From Anisus vortex (Eukaryota; Mollusca; Gastropoda; Planorbidae), in contig OX421498.1 of the NCBI GenBank assembly GCA_949126835.1, forward strand, positions 30,660,581 through 30,724,580: a stretch of 64,000 bases of DNA, in the 5' to 3' direction. A program made the translations under genes and the position numbers. Positions 1-13,400 of this stretch are shown piece after piece (the first letter of the stretch is position 1; each line of letters begins with the position of its first letter). The notes under the pieces are model-generated. The model was not told the origin of the DNA. It saw nothing but the letters and a program-made list of their open reading frames with translations, and searched no databases.

Positions 1-3000
1 ATTAACTAGTGCAAGACACTGACCAGCATTTATATCTCCTGTGTGTGTAGCAATCAACTGCTTCAGATAGATCTGTAGTCCAAGAGCACTCTCTAAGGAA
101 TAATCTCAGGAACTGTGCTTAATACTTGTCATTTGTGTATGAGTGCTGAATCAGTGTGGAGTATTATGTCCAATGCCAGGAAACACTGCCGAATCTAGAA
201 TGTTGATTCAGTATGGCGTTTCATGTCCAATCAAGTATCAAGTAAATAGAATGCCCATTCTAGAATGTTGAATCAATGTGGAATATAATTTTTTGTATTG
301 TTCACATAAATGTTGCTTAAAATTTAATGGTGTTTTAGTTTAATGAATGTTCATAGATAAGTTGCTGTAGCCAAATTTTCATTCCCAATGCTTATAGTTT
401 TTTCTCTTGAATGTAGCGATGTTAATTTTAAGACCAGTCCGTGTAGTTGAATACGATGTAGGCAGTTTTTTTTAGGCAACCTGTGAGTGTGTGCTTGCCT
501 GCAGAGCTCAGTCAGTGAATCTGCAAGCCCCTATCAGCATTGCTACACATTTAGAGGTAGAGCATTTAACCTGATCGGAGTGATTGCTATCACTCTACAG
601 TCTCTGTTGAGAAATAGAGAAGGGAGAGGCACTTCTTCATGACCAATAACTTTTTATTTACTATTGAGTGGTTTGTGAGAACTTTCTATCTCTATGGCTG
701 TGCTTTATTTATGGCTGTGCATACTCTATGGCTGTGCTACTAATTTTGTATTACCCTCCACCACCACCAAGTATTGTGTCTAACCAACATGTATTTTTTA
801 TGACCAATGTCGGTTTTTGTATATGACCAGTGTACATATAACTGTATACTGCATGTGTCAAGCGTGCTTGTGTGCAATGTGTATATTTTGTATGTCCAAT
901 GTCTTTAGTGTGTGGTCAATGTGTATTCTATATTTGTACCAAAAGTTTACAACATTCAAGGTCAGAATCATGGCCTGCTTCTATCATTTCAACAGATCAA
1001 AATATAATTATTTTATTGTACATTATAGCAAAACTGTATATGAACTGTGTTGAAAGTAAAAGTGATAATAATAGACATCAGATTGTGTAAATAGATTGAT
1101 TTAAGATTCCTAAGATTGTCATTACCAGTATAATATTTGAATGTCTTTAATAGTGTCTTGACTTTTAACTTAAAAATATAATGTACAATTGTTAAATGCT
1201 AATTCTTTTTATAGACTTATTTTTGGATATGTTTAATCTGGTGTGCAACAATTTTAATGTGAGTTATATGTACTGCCCCTTCTTTATGTATCTAAGGCCT
1301 AACTTAAGTAACATTATTATTTAGTTAAGAGCTGCTTTTAGTGGTGCATCAATTATTATGCCGATATTTTAGATCATTGTTGTAAAACGATGTACTTAGT
1401 TGTTTTTTAGGAAATTTTTCAAATAACACAGTTGTATTACACATCTTTTTTTTTTTATCACTCTGATGCCAAAATATTTTTTTTATCAACTTCAACATAC
1501 TAAGGGCAGCTGATGACTTAAAATATGTTTGGTTTTTATATTTAATTATTGGGGATTTAAAATGTAACCTTGACCTCTTAGTCAGTGGGCTTTACCTCAT
1601 GTAGAATGGTGACCTTGAGTTTACAAATAAAAAGCCTACAGAATTGACTGACAAAAATGACTTAATATCTAAGGTGCTACCTTAAGTTTAGTTGAATCAT
1701 TTTATAACTGTTTGGGTCACATCCTCTATAAAAGGTGTTGAAAGCTTTTTAGTGTTTTAGTTCTAAGTTTACACAGATTACATTCAGCCTTATTATAAAG
1801 TTTAATTTGGTGAATATGAACTCGGGTGTTCTATATCTTTGCATCATCCTGATGCCAGTTTGCCATGTAATGAACTTATGGCCAGTATGGCCCGAAGATA
1901 TAGAATTACAAAAAAGATGCCAGATTGGTAGTCATTACCGGTACTTAATTGGACATTAAATTTAAGAAACTTTTTTATATTTTTTTATTCTTTATATTTT
2001 GTCATTCACAATATGGGGAAAAATGCACAGACAAAAAGAATTTATAAAAAAAAAATAGCTTAAAGACATTTCTATATAACTAGTGCTTGTGTGCCTTCCC
2101 TACTATTTAAACTGAAATTTATAACAAGAGCGCACCCAGCATGCTAAATATGATGGCATGGAGAAATGCATTTTATAAATGACCACCATCGTTATCATAA
2201 TATATTTTTTAAGCTAACTGGGATCAAGCATTTTACATTTTGTGTTCTAGAAGCTGTGATAAAAATTTTTTTTAATTGTATAATAATGGTGATGTGGCCA
2301 AAAAGCAACAAGAACTACATATAAAATCATACTGATTCAAGAGTAGATTTTATTTGTTTTTGCCTGTATGAATTATGATTGGTTGTTGCTTATTTTTTTG
2401 TAAATTGTCTTTTCATTAAAGAAAACCACAAGATATTGTTATTGTACATATTTGAAGTGAATACGGTACCTTTTGCATGAATGGACATTATGTTTTCAAT
2501 AGCTGTATGTTATTGATATTGAATACATTATACCTTTTTTTTTTACTTAAATTATTATGTTATATAAATTACATTAAAAAAAATATCCTGAAGCTTAATA
2601 TGTGAAATCAGTACCACAAGTTTCTGTGCCATAATAATTGATTCAACAAACATGATTAAATTCATAATAAAAATACAAATACATCTTTTTTTTTGTTGTA
2701 CAGATAGGCTTGCTTCTGATACTAATACTATAATACTATATTGTAATTTTACTTATGGATTTAAGATGTCTGAATCATTCTTTCCCCATACATTTTCCTG
2801 TTGTTGTTTTTCTTGTACATTTTTTCCTCATCTTCTTGGACAGGTAAGGGGATGTACCAATGACTCATTGACTGGCTTAAGTTTAGAGCTCTGCTCAGCT
2901 TGTGACATTAAAGTAATGTGGATATTTTGTTGGTTGTTTTTTTTACAGTGAAAAAGAAGCTTCAGCTTTTTTTGTTAGACATCTTACCACAGAAAAAAAA

Positions 3001-3942
3001 TCCAGCAAAAGTTTCCAAAATAATGAGTCAGAGTGTATTGGTACTTCCTATAAAAGTGAAAATGGTAATATCCCAAATCCCCACAAAGAAATTGTCTCGA
3101 GGACCCCCCCCCCCCCCTTCCCTTTTAAACTATCAATATTGTAGTATGACTAGACATTAGACATCCTGTGTGAACCTTGCACAATATCTTCAATTATTAA
3201 CTTTAAGACTGTGACATTAACTCATTTATTGTATATTTATTTTTCATTTACTTTTAATTATCCACTTTTGAAAAAAACATCAGAATTTTGTTATATTTAT
3301 TTACCGTATTTCATTTGTATTAGAATCAATGTACAATAAAAAATAGTACTTAATATAACATGGGACCAAATAGTATACTGTACATTTGGGGAAAAAGGCA
3401 AATGTGTTTAGGCTACAATTAAAATATATTGAGTTTATCAATTGCTATTTGTTACAAGTTGTTTTTAGCTTGAAGCTATTATGCGTACCATGTAAAGAAG
3501 ACAAATGAATAAGTTATAACTATAACTGCTTTGTTTTTTGTGTATATGCAACTCGAATAACCTGTAAATCAAACGTTCATGATTTTTTTTGCTGAACATA
3601 AAATGTTGAAATTATTTTTTATTACTGTGTTTAGTGTATTCAGCATTAAGTCATAACAATAGTATGGAAGACAAGTTGGGAAACCCTTTGTGTGCATTAT
3701 TAATTCTGACAAGCCATGGCTGTCTACACTGTGTGTGTGCATTCAACTTACAGTAGATACAGCTGATTAATGTAGTGATGCCATTCACCGTTTTTTGATG
3801 ACATATATACGGTACTAATATTTACTTATACTTATAGGTGATTTGTCATCTTTTAGGGCTGTGAGAATGTGTTTCCACCTCAGCATTGATTCCTAGCCAA
3901 AATCCAAGAACTTTTGTCAACAGAATCGTTCAGAGTTATAAC
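1..3942. other. AT-rich DNA without a recognised gene
   Basis: No open frame over 100 codons and no family I recognise on either strand. The T-rich plus strand with scattered AATAAA/ATTAAA (for example near 1627 and 2417) and TGTAAATA (near 1086) would suit the 3' UTR or downstream flank of a plus-strand gene lying to the left, but nothing here proves that. Confidence 0.4.
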
Positions 3943-4150
3943 CAGGGGCGAAGCCACAGGGGGGGCTGAGGGGGGCTAAGCCCCCCCCTGGAATTTAAAA
4001 AAAATATTTTTTTCAACTGATTTTTTTAAAATATGCACTAAATTTGCTAAAAATTTGGTAAATCTTTGTCACGCGAAAGTTTAGCCCCCCCTGGTATTTG
4101 ATAAATATTTGTTTAGCCCCCCCTGGAAAAAATTTCTGGCTTCGCCCCTG
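3943..4150. mobile_element. hAT-type MITE, 208 bp
   Basis: Ends are CAGGGGCGAAGCCA and its inverted copy TGGCTTCGCCCCTG. It is flanked by identical 8-bp duplications GTTATAAC (3935-3942 and 4151-4158). The interior repeats GGGGGGCT/AGCCCCCC blocks. Non-coding. The 8-bp duplication and CAGGG start point to hAT; the duplicated site is itself a palindrome. Confidence 0.85.
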
Positions 4151-4261
4151 GTTATAACCCTCTGGTTATAAACAATGTCCATTTCTTAATATAATTCTCT
4201 AGAAAATATGTTTCATATATTCACCTATTCAGTTAGATTTTATTAGGAAGTGTCTTTCTTA

Positions 4262-4400
4262 TAAGTTTTACAGACGTTCCTTCTAGATAGAAGATTCTTA
4301 CGATCAATACGTCCTAAACTCCTGCAGAGCGGCAGGGATAGAACCCGCGACACGGCGGTCGACAGTCCAGGGAACTGACCACAGGACCAGCCGGCCTCTC
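4262..4400 (-). mobile_element. tRNA-derived SINE with LINE-like 3' tail
   Basis: Read on the minus strand, the head ends in the B-box-like GGGTTCTATCC (about 4336-4346). The 3' end carries CTTCTATCTAGAAGGAACG then TCTGTAA, nearly the 3' tail of the LINE at 46.4-48.9 kb (CTTCTTTATAGAAGGAGCG then TCTGTAA). So it is a tRNA-headed SINE that appears to use that LINE's machinery. Confidence 0.7.
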
Positions 4401-5396
4401 TTTCCTATAGTTGTCTGGAACTTAGCTGGAAGATTTTATTATCATTCGGGTATTTTTACATGGTTTTGTTCTCCCATTGTGGTGGTGACTAATTAGAAAC
4501 ATCCACTTTTTAACATTCCTTTGTGTTTTATTAGCTTATCACATTTCAGTATTGTGTCTGTGATTTCCAATTAAAAAAAAACAAGTTTCATGTTTATCCA
4601 TTTTTCAGTATGGTACTCTTTTGTTTTAACATGAGACCATTTTCTGAGATGAATCTTAAATGAGAACATGAACATTTCAAGATGTCATTTGTTTTTTTTT
4701 GTATTTTCTTGTTCTTTTGGACTACCATATTTTGGGTGGAAATATTTTCACATGTCAATGTTTTTTTAAGCAGATTTTTTAGTATTTATTAAAAAATTTT
4801 CAATTTAGCTTTTTTTTTTTTTTTTATCTTTCATGTGCACAGCTTTTAGTTTATTTATTGGTCCATTTGATATTGTTTTAAAAGCTAGTGATATTTTTAT
4901 ATGTAAGTCTAGTCCTTGGGTTTCATAAATAAAATATAAATTTGACTAAAGAAAAGTATTGTTTTTTTTTAATAATGAATACCACCGGTACTTATACTTA
5001 TAATTGTTACAGCCTCTCCTTCTATAAATATTATTGCCTTTTCAAACATAAATTCTAAAGTGTAATTTTGCAAAACAAAGCACTAGAACAAGAAGAAGCA
5101 ATATTATATTATGTATTTTCTGGTACAGTAAGTTTAAAAAATTTCATTTCTTCCAATAAAACTTCTTATGACTGTTTGCTGATCGAATAAAAAAATTTTT
5201 TTACATTAACTTGCAGGGTTCCAGTGGGTAGGCTGAGTTTTGGAAAGTATCTGACTGAATTTCACTATATTATTTAAGAGCTGTTTTTATGCATTTTTTG
5301 AGGACTGAAAATAAACCTTGAACAAACATACGGTACCTGTACTTATAAAGGACATAATCCATACAAATATATAAATAGAAAACAAAACATTGAGCA
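4401..5396. other. No gene seen
   Basis: AT-rich, with poly-T runs. I see no coding potential or repeat structure beyond homopolymers. Confidence 0.4.
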
Positions 5397-5397
5397 G

Positions 5398-5690
5398 AGA
5401 ATGAGATAAAGAAACAATAATGAGATAGAGAAACAATAATGAGATAGAGAAACAATAATGAGATAGAGAAACAATCATGAGATAGAGAAACAATAATGAG
5501 ATAGAGAAACAATCATGAGATAGAGAAACAATAATGAGATAGAGAAACAATCATGAGATAGAGAAACAATAATGAGATAGAGAAACAATAATGAGATAGA
5601 GAAACAATAATGAGATAGAGAAACAATAATGAGATAGAGAAACAATAATGAGATAGAGAAACAATAATGAGATAGAAAAACAAAAACAAT
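5398..5690. repeat. 19-bp minisatellite, about 15 copies
   Basis: Unit GAGATAGAGAAACAATAAT with an A/C variant (AATAAT or AATCAT) alternating in the left half. Open frames on the minus strand (LYLIIVSLSH repeats) are produced by the array. Confidence 0.95.
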
Positions 5691-6680
5691 ATGTTGTTTT
5701 GAAATATTCTTTATTCCAATAATTAATTTTCTGATTAAATTTGAAGAGACAAAAGAATTATATCAAAGTAAGCAATTTACAGAAAATCAATAAAAAAAAT
5801 TTAAGGCAACTACACTAACACATAAATAATTATAGTTTTGCTAAAAATAGAAACCTACTTTTACATGCACCAATTAACTGCTGTTTATGGAATGTTCTGA
5901 CCAATCAACTTTATCTATAGAATGTTCTAACCAATCAACTTGTTGAGCAATGTTTCAGGTGGGTGGGGCTATAAAAAAACAAAATTATCTTTCTTGACCA
6001 CATATCTTTTAAAGGAGGCAGGGCAGACATACATAGTTTGCAGTGAACAGTGCAGGTTTGTGTGTTCAATAATCTAATGTGGTTCTAATCTACTCAAACT
6101 ACAAATAATAACAGAATACCAAATTATGAGTACATTTGTAATTCTCAATCCCTTATCTTTACCTCATCATACACTATACACTAAGAAAAAAAGTTCAATT
6201 CAAAATATAGATCAATAAAACAAACAAAAGGAAAGCTGTTTTAAAATGATTTGAAAAGAAAGGATATTAATTGTACTCTAAGTCATAAAAAAACTGAACA
6301 TTCCTAGCATTAAGATTTAATTTTTTGATTGGAAAAATTGTGTCCCTATTTATTGTAGTTATTTAGTAGATTTTTTTCAATATAAAGTGAATGGCTTCAA
6401 TTATTAAATGCATTATGTCTTAATGTTCGCCAGCAAAGATTTAACTACCAAGCAGTTCTCACCTACTTTAATGAAGATGCAAGTTGTTTCTCCTAACTAA
6501 TTCATGATGACAAAAGATTTTAACAATAATAAAAAATACAGTCATGTTTTTTCAATGTGGCAAAGAGAATAGCTTGCTTGTAAATAAAAATGAGGACTAA
6601 AATAGTAAGAGATTGAAAACAAAAATAAAATGAAAATATGTGATAGAATAAAATATAGAATGATGAAAATGGAAAAAATA
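5691..6680. other. No gene seen
   Basis: AT-rich unique-looking DNA, without coding signal on either strand. Confidence 0.4.
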
Positions 6681-6745
6681 TTAACCCTTCCCGTACCGAC
6701 CTACTTCAGTTCCGCTATATACGCGCCCGGGACGGTAAGGGTTAA
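6681..6745. mobile_element. Tiny piggyBac-like MITE, 65 bp
   Basis: Bounded by TTAA on both sides, with ends TTAACCCTTCCCGTACC and the imperfect inverse GGACGGTAAGGGTTAA. The core CCGCTATATACGCGCCCGGG recurs in a second copy at 27558-27638. TTAA boundaries and a CCCTT start suggest a piggyBac-type MITE; the family is inferred. Confidence 0.65.
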
Positions 6746-9700
6746 CATTTCATAACTGACAATAAAAAGGTTCTCTCAGAGCTTTTTAGTCAACTGAAAT
6801 GGCTCTATTTCACTATTATCATTAAGCCCATAGATCTATTTCAGAACTCTTGTATTGTAATTTAGCTCACTTAAAACATTCATCTTTTGAAGCAATATTG
6901 ATTGGATAACTTGTAAGTCCTAGTGATTCTCAAAAATTATCTTATACCTATGAAATTTTGATTGTTTTGAAACAACCGATGATACAAAACACATAACCTG
7001 TCAATAAATAATTCTTTTATTGCATTGGTAGCTAAATCTTTGAACTGACTTTGTAAATAAATGACTTTAATATCAAAGTATAAACACTGTAAGCATTCTT
7101 ACAAGTTTTCAATGTTCCAGACACATTTTACTAAGTAAGCTTACAGCTAATAATAAAGCTTGACATTGCATTGAGAAAAAGAATCTGGTAAAATTTGACA
7201 ATGTCAACCAACACAGATAAAAGCATTGAGTTTACAAAACTTGAAAAATAAATGCTTTAAAAAAATTCAAAAATAGCATCTTTATCATAGATGCAGAAGT
7301 TTTTTAAAAAGTAAGTGACACTTAAATACTTTTTCATGCATAAAAGTAACGTAAATACAAATATAAGTAAAAAATAAAACATTTAAAAATGTCCTTTTAT
7401 CTTTCACAAATTAAAACTAAAAAGTTGTTAAAATAACACAACACAGAAAATATGCACATATAAAAGTATCTGTCCTGCTTAAAAACTTGAAAAAAAAGTT
7501 TATAACTTTAAAATAATGTTTATTTCAATGTGCAATGACAAAAAAACATACAATGTAAAAAAATTTAAAGCAAAATTCAGTAAGACAAAAATATTTCATA
7601 TTGAGAAAAGTAAGAATATTAAAATAAAGTTGTCACACATGAGAAAAAAAAATCATAAAAATAGTTTTAACATAACAAGATCTAAAAAAAAAGGTCACAA
7701 GAAAAAAGTATTTCTTCCCAAACTATAAAGTAAAATACAGACACATTTTTTTTATATAAGTGGACTGTAAATGTGAGATTGGAAAAAAAACAAACAACAA
7801 AGAAATAATATTTACAGCAAAGAAACATTAGAAAGAATATAAAAATGTAATAATACAGGGTTGCAGAGACTTTAGAAAGGCAATACAGAGAAAGACTCAA
7901 GTTTGGGAAAGCTTTTAAAACTTCAAGACAAATTGGATATTTGTTAAGAGAAATAAAAGTATCCTGTCTCTCACAGCTGAATTCAGGGTTAAGAATTGTG
8001 TCAAATATAGATCTATTACTATAACCTACATTACATTTTGTGTAAACATAATAAATGTACATTTTTTAACATGTTTTTAGAAACAGATTGCACTTGAATG
8101 GCCACATACAAACACATTTCTTAATTTAAATTTGTTCTAGAAATTGCAAGCTGGCAAAAAAATTTCCAAAAGCTTAAATTTATTTTATTACAATTTAACA
8201 TTAACAGTAATTATTCAGATGTGTAGAAATATGTATTTATTTTATTTACTATTTTACTATGCATTCTTAAGTGTATTATTATTTTAATTTGCTTTTTATC
8301 ATTAAATGCTGTGCAAAGAGTTTTTCAAGCAGGACAGGCTAAACTTTTACACAACAAAATTATGAGTCCAACCAATCTGGCATCTTGCCATCATGTTTGT
8401 TGGATGGCAGGACAACTTTAAAGAGATATTGGAATGAATGATGATTTGCATTAAAAGTACATCACAGCAGGTGACTGAGTATTTCAACACAAACTTGTAT
8501 TCAACTACATAATCAAATGGCAGTCCATAAATAAATAAGTAACTATGAATAGTCTATAATTTACTTTATAACTCTAGACCAGAATAAATAAACAAAATAA
8601 AGCTTTTAAAATTAACAATCTTTAGAAATGTAAATATATTGGTAAAAAAATATATAATTTAAATATTTAGCCTTTTACATTGTAGCTCTATTTCATTGGC
8701 TATTTAAAAAAAAATGAAAATACAGTTATTATTGTACAAATGATATTAGTATCCTTTTTTTCTAATCTAAATACAACATTTTAAAGTATAATTATCGTGT
8801 AAATTCTAGATCCAAATTAAGTTACTTTAAATTTTAATTAAACGGCTAATTTAATTATTGTTAATCTTAACAAACCATTTGTGCAGTTCTGATTTGGTTT
8901 CTATTGGTCAGCCAGCTAGCTGTACAATGTTGTGTACATACACATTCGGGTAAGTTTTTAAATAGATACATTCAAATATATACAAAATAAAATTTAAAAA
9001 AAAACAGGAAGGCAGCCAATGGGAATGTTGTTATAACAGACAAAAACATGAACTTTCATTAAGCCATAAATACATGAATAACATATGACTAGCTAGGAGA
9101 GTGAAAGAGGTTAACAAGATGAAATCCTGTAGATTTAATATTTGCTAATTGCAAAATATTATCTAAGAAAATGTTTTACAAAATGAATGCAATACGTCCA
9201 AGTTTGCAACACTTAAGTGAACACTCTAGACAAAATATAAACATTTTGCTGTAGAGAGGGGGCCTGGGGGCCTTAATATTTTTTTCCTAAAGTGTGCCAA
9301 GTTTTAGTTATGTTTTTGATGCTCAGAAAAAAATGAACTATAAAAATTTTGATATGTTTTGTGTCCAGTATTTTCAATATATAATCTACTACTAATTTCA
9401 GTATAATTCAATGGCAGCCTTAAATACGTTCAATTTAAAAAAGAAAAAAAAAACAATGGCATTCTGGATATTTGAGCAGCTGAATAGAAAGCTCCAGGAA
9501 TTGAAGAAAACTTAATTTTAGCCAATAAGAAGCAGAAGGCAATAATCTTTTGTATAGAATGTTAGTCTGTATGTAAACATACAAAATGTCTAAACCACAC
9601 TTTATAAAAAATAAATAAGGCCACCAGGATTTAGTATTTCTTAAATATTGATTCAACCCATTCAACCCCATAGTCCAACCAGTCAGCCCTTACTGTCTTA

Positions 9701-10114
9701 TCAATGTCTAGCTATTTATAATTCCTTCCTTAGCTGAGTGAAGAATCACAGGTCAAGGGAGCCTACTGCTTTATTATTTTATTTATCCGATCTTTGACAA
9801 TGTGTTCATTTTTAAAAGCATTAAGATTAGAATATTATGATGATCTATAATAAATAAATAAATGTTAAGTAATAATGGCATTAACACTCTCGACTTTAAT
9901 CAAATCAAATAAATAAAAGATCTAGAGTATTACTGTTCCCTTTTGTTCAACTTTTGTCTCTGATTTCATTGTTGTCAAAAAGCAACAAAATACACATCAT
10001 TGATGTTTCAAATGTAGATATAATATATATTCAAAATTTTTAAAAAGGAAACCAGTCTGAATACATTGTACGGTACTCTAATAATTTTAAATTAACCTAT
10101 GCTTCAAATATGGA
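6746..10114. other. AT-rich DNA downstream of the A1CF-like gene
   Basis: Many minus-strand AATAAA hexamers and A-rich stretches; no coding region recognised. It could include longer 3' UTR isoforms of the A1CF-like gene or be plain intergenic DNA. Confidence 0.35.
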
Positions 10115-10120
10115 TTTATT
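10115..10120 (-). terminator. Candidate poly(A) signal for the A1CF-like gene
   Basis: AATAAA on the minus strand, about 304 bp after the stop. It is the first such hexamer I see downstream. Many more occur further left (for example near 9780), so longer 3' UTRs are possible. Confidence 0.4.
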
Positions 10121-10423
10121 ATTGATTTTTTCTCTAAACCTGAGCAATGTTACACTACTTGGTGGGGTTTCACATGGCGGCATTGTCGGGGTAAAATGGG
10201 TTATTAAGATTAAAACAAAGTAAATATCCTTTTGGGTAAAATGGACATTTACATTATCATGGCATTACAGGTTTAGTCATTACATGTTAACTCATGGCAT
10301 TTTACAAAAATAGAAATATAAACAAAGAAACAAAATTGCCTTTTAGAAGAATATGAATGAAGCTATATTTGATCACACTGTATATAGGCACACTGGTGTT
10401 TGACTTTAAGTAGAAACAATTCG

Positions 10424-10452
10424 TTAATATGGCTGGTAGAATAACTCAGGAT
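10424..10452 (-). CDS. A1CF: A1CF-like exon 9: last nine residues and stop
   Basis: Acceptor TTGTTTCAG at 10453-10461 is followed by 26 coding bases completing Asn497 and encoding PELFYQPY, then TAA at 10424-10426. The phase matches exon 8 exactly, but the exon is 6.8 kb away and too short for homology to prove, so an unseen alternative or additional 3' exon is possible. The exon continues as 3' UTR. Confidence 0.62.
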
Positions 10453-13400
10453 CTGAAACAACAAAGATAGAATAAATGACAGATAATAGTTTTAATATTG
10501 TTAATAGTAATAGGCAAAGTATACAAACTGCATCTCACTTTATATCATAAATGAGAAATAATTGTAAAGTTATATAAAATATATTTATAAATCTATTCAC
10601 AAGCTCAATGTATGTGTCTACTGAAATTCCCATTGGTTAATTTAAAGACCCATTGCCTTTTTGCACTATATTTTACTTTTAAGATTTTTTGTTCCTACTG
10701 GTGTAATCCGTAGTAGTAGTATAGCTTTAGATTTCCTGCTTGTCATGTGGGTTAACTAGGTATGATTCCCCTTAGGAAAATACCTAATTTTGCCTCATTA
10801 CAACTTTTATTTTAGATAGTGAAAATTTTCATGATTTTTCTAATTGATTTCAATATAAAAAAAGAGAATAAAACTAGATTTTACATTTCATCATTGTTTT
10901 TATATAGTCTGACAATTATGAATTTAGTATAATCCTTATATTTGTTAGGATCGACTCAGTATAGCATAAAAACACAATTAATACCAGTTTGATTAAATTT
11001 ATATAATTTAATATTCAGTTCAGCTTAATCATGTTATTTAACTAAAAATTGAGCCAGATAATATGTAACATGTATATGTTATTTCTATAGGACTATAACC
11101 CTATATTAACTACAAAATAATGGACTCTAAAAAATTATCATAAAATAATTTATTATTTGAAAGGATTCTGCTCATATGCATCTCTATAACAAACCAATGT
11201 CTGAATTACATAAAGATAAAAGTGTGCACGGGACAAGGCTGGCATTCCAAAGGTCCTGGATTCAAATCCTGATGAAGGCTAGGGTTTGTTACCAGGACTG
11301 GAGGGTGTCCCTAAGTCTACTCAGCTTTAACAAGTACCTGAGAGTAAAAGGTAAAGGTTGCTGGGCCTTTTGCTGATCATACAACCTCTTAGTATGCCAT
11401 GGCCACAGAAACTAGTAAAAGCGCTTCACTGCATCAAATTGGTCTAATGGGAATACTTTACCTAAAGGTCTGCACAAATGCTACTTACTGGGTAAAACTT
11501 TCCCAACAATGTAGGAAGGTGCTGCTGGTAGTGGAGCTTGAGACAAAGGCATGCTGCCATGAAGTGTTCTGTGGTAGGTATTGCTTGGGTTTGGCACAAT
11601 AGAAACTTCTGAACCTAATTTTAGAGAGATAACCATAATCATTAAATGCCTTTGCTAAATCATAATTATTATTGGTTCAAATATCTAACATATAAGTGAG
11701 CTAGAAACATTAAAAGAAAGAGCAATATTATGTAAAGCATTAACTTAGAACACAACACAAACACAATCTATTACAATATAAAGCTCAAATAGACTAAAAG
11801 ATAAATACTTTTTTTCTTATTTCATGTGGACAGGGAATGGGTTTCCTGAACAAACCAGGACAATCAATTACTTAACATGATTTAAAACACTAATCAAAAT
11901 ACAAGACTAGGATCAAAACCACAAATAATTCGGATGTAATAATCTTTAGCATAGTAGGAGCATCTGTAACATATATAAGAGAAGCCCAAACAAACTAATG
12001 TTGACTATTTTATTCCAATAGAAAATATTGTGCGGGCATTACAAGAGCTGAGAATGGGGTTGGAGTAGAAAATGTCTTAAATTTAATAACTAGTAGGTAG
12101 TGTTCCCCTTAACAGGTAGGCTTAAAACATTATCTTTTCCACAGTACCTTAAGTGTGCACTAAACCTACATATTTTGTTATAATAAAATATAAATCTATT
12201 TATTACAAGGTCTTGACAGACATAAAAAAATGTATAAAAAACAACAACTGTGTGATTAATTATTTATTGCTGAGGGAAGGCTAGTCATATCCCTGTAAGC
12301 ACACTTGTTGCTTAGTATTAGTATCAATATTGGGCTAGTGTTAAAAAAGTGTTTAAGAGTTGGCACAATAATTGTTCAATGTATAACAGGGCCTCGTCCT
12401 TTCGGGACGTCGTCTAGTTCCATTCAGAAGCTCTTGTGCATTATAAGTGTTTCTTTAAATCTTTCTTTCAATCCTAATTCTATAATTCCATCTAATAATT
12501 ATTTAGTGCTCACTAGATAATGTGTATATAAAATATAATTTTCCTTCCTCCTGATGATATAACTAAGTTTTCAAGTGATACTATCTTGGTTAACATGCTG
12601 AAAGAGAGTATATATAAAATGCAACTAAAAGTAAAAATAATAATTTTCAAGCATATTTTTAATACTATAAGCATGGTTTATTTTATAAATGTTTTAAAAG
12701 GGGTAATGTCAATGGAATGTTAGCTTATAGTACTACAACAGGTGAATGAGGTCAAATTTGTTGGGAACTGTAAGAAGTGTTGTAGGCCTAAGTGTTCACA
12801 TTGGTACATATGGTCATGCATTGGGTTCATGAAGAGATTATCTAAGAATTACCGTACTTTTTTTTTTCTTCATAAATAAACTTGAGTGCAGCACATGTAG
12901 AGAAATGTGTGTGAAAAAAAGAGAGAGACAAAAACTAACCAAAGAGAAGGAAGAACACAATATGATGTTGAATCACCTGATAACAAAAAACTTTGACCTA
13001 ATAATGCCGTCTCTCCACTTAAGACATGTATTGTGTTTGTCCAAACTGGATCTATTCTTGTTCGTTCACCCTCCACCCCCCTCCATTTCAATTACCTTTT
13101 ATCAGCAAGAAATAAAATAGTTTAGATGTACAATATTTGTACTTCTTTTTTAAACAGAGTATTGCTTAATAGTAAGGTTAAAATGATCATACCCAACACA
13201 CAAATTCAACAAGAATTGTCATATTCGATCATGTTCTAATCATGCACTTTTTACTATCAGCCATAAAATAATTTATCTTTGTCAGAGTTAAAGTGTTTTT
13301 TTTATCTAACTGTAACGAGAATGTCTTTCATGTGTGTTAAATCTAATGTATGTGTCATGTTCTTGTGAGCAAGGTTTCATTCACTCAATCGCTACAAGGT

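Noticed and set aside
5270..5550. Hydrophobic LYLIIVSLSH repeat frames on the minus strand
   Set aside because: Generated by the 19-bp array in overlapping frames.
7682..8062. 126-codon minus-strand frame in AT-rich DNA
   Set aside because: Low-complexity, hydrophobic Phe/Tyr-rich translation of A-rich sequence; no homology recognised.
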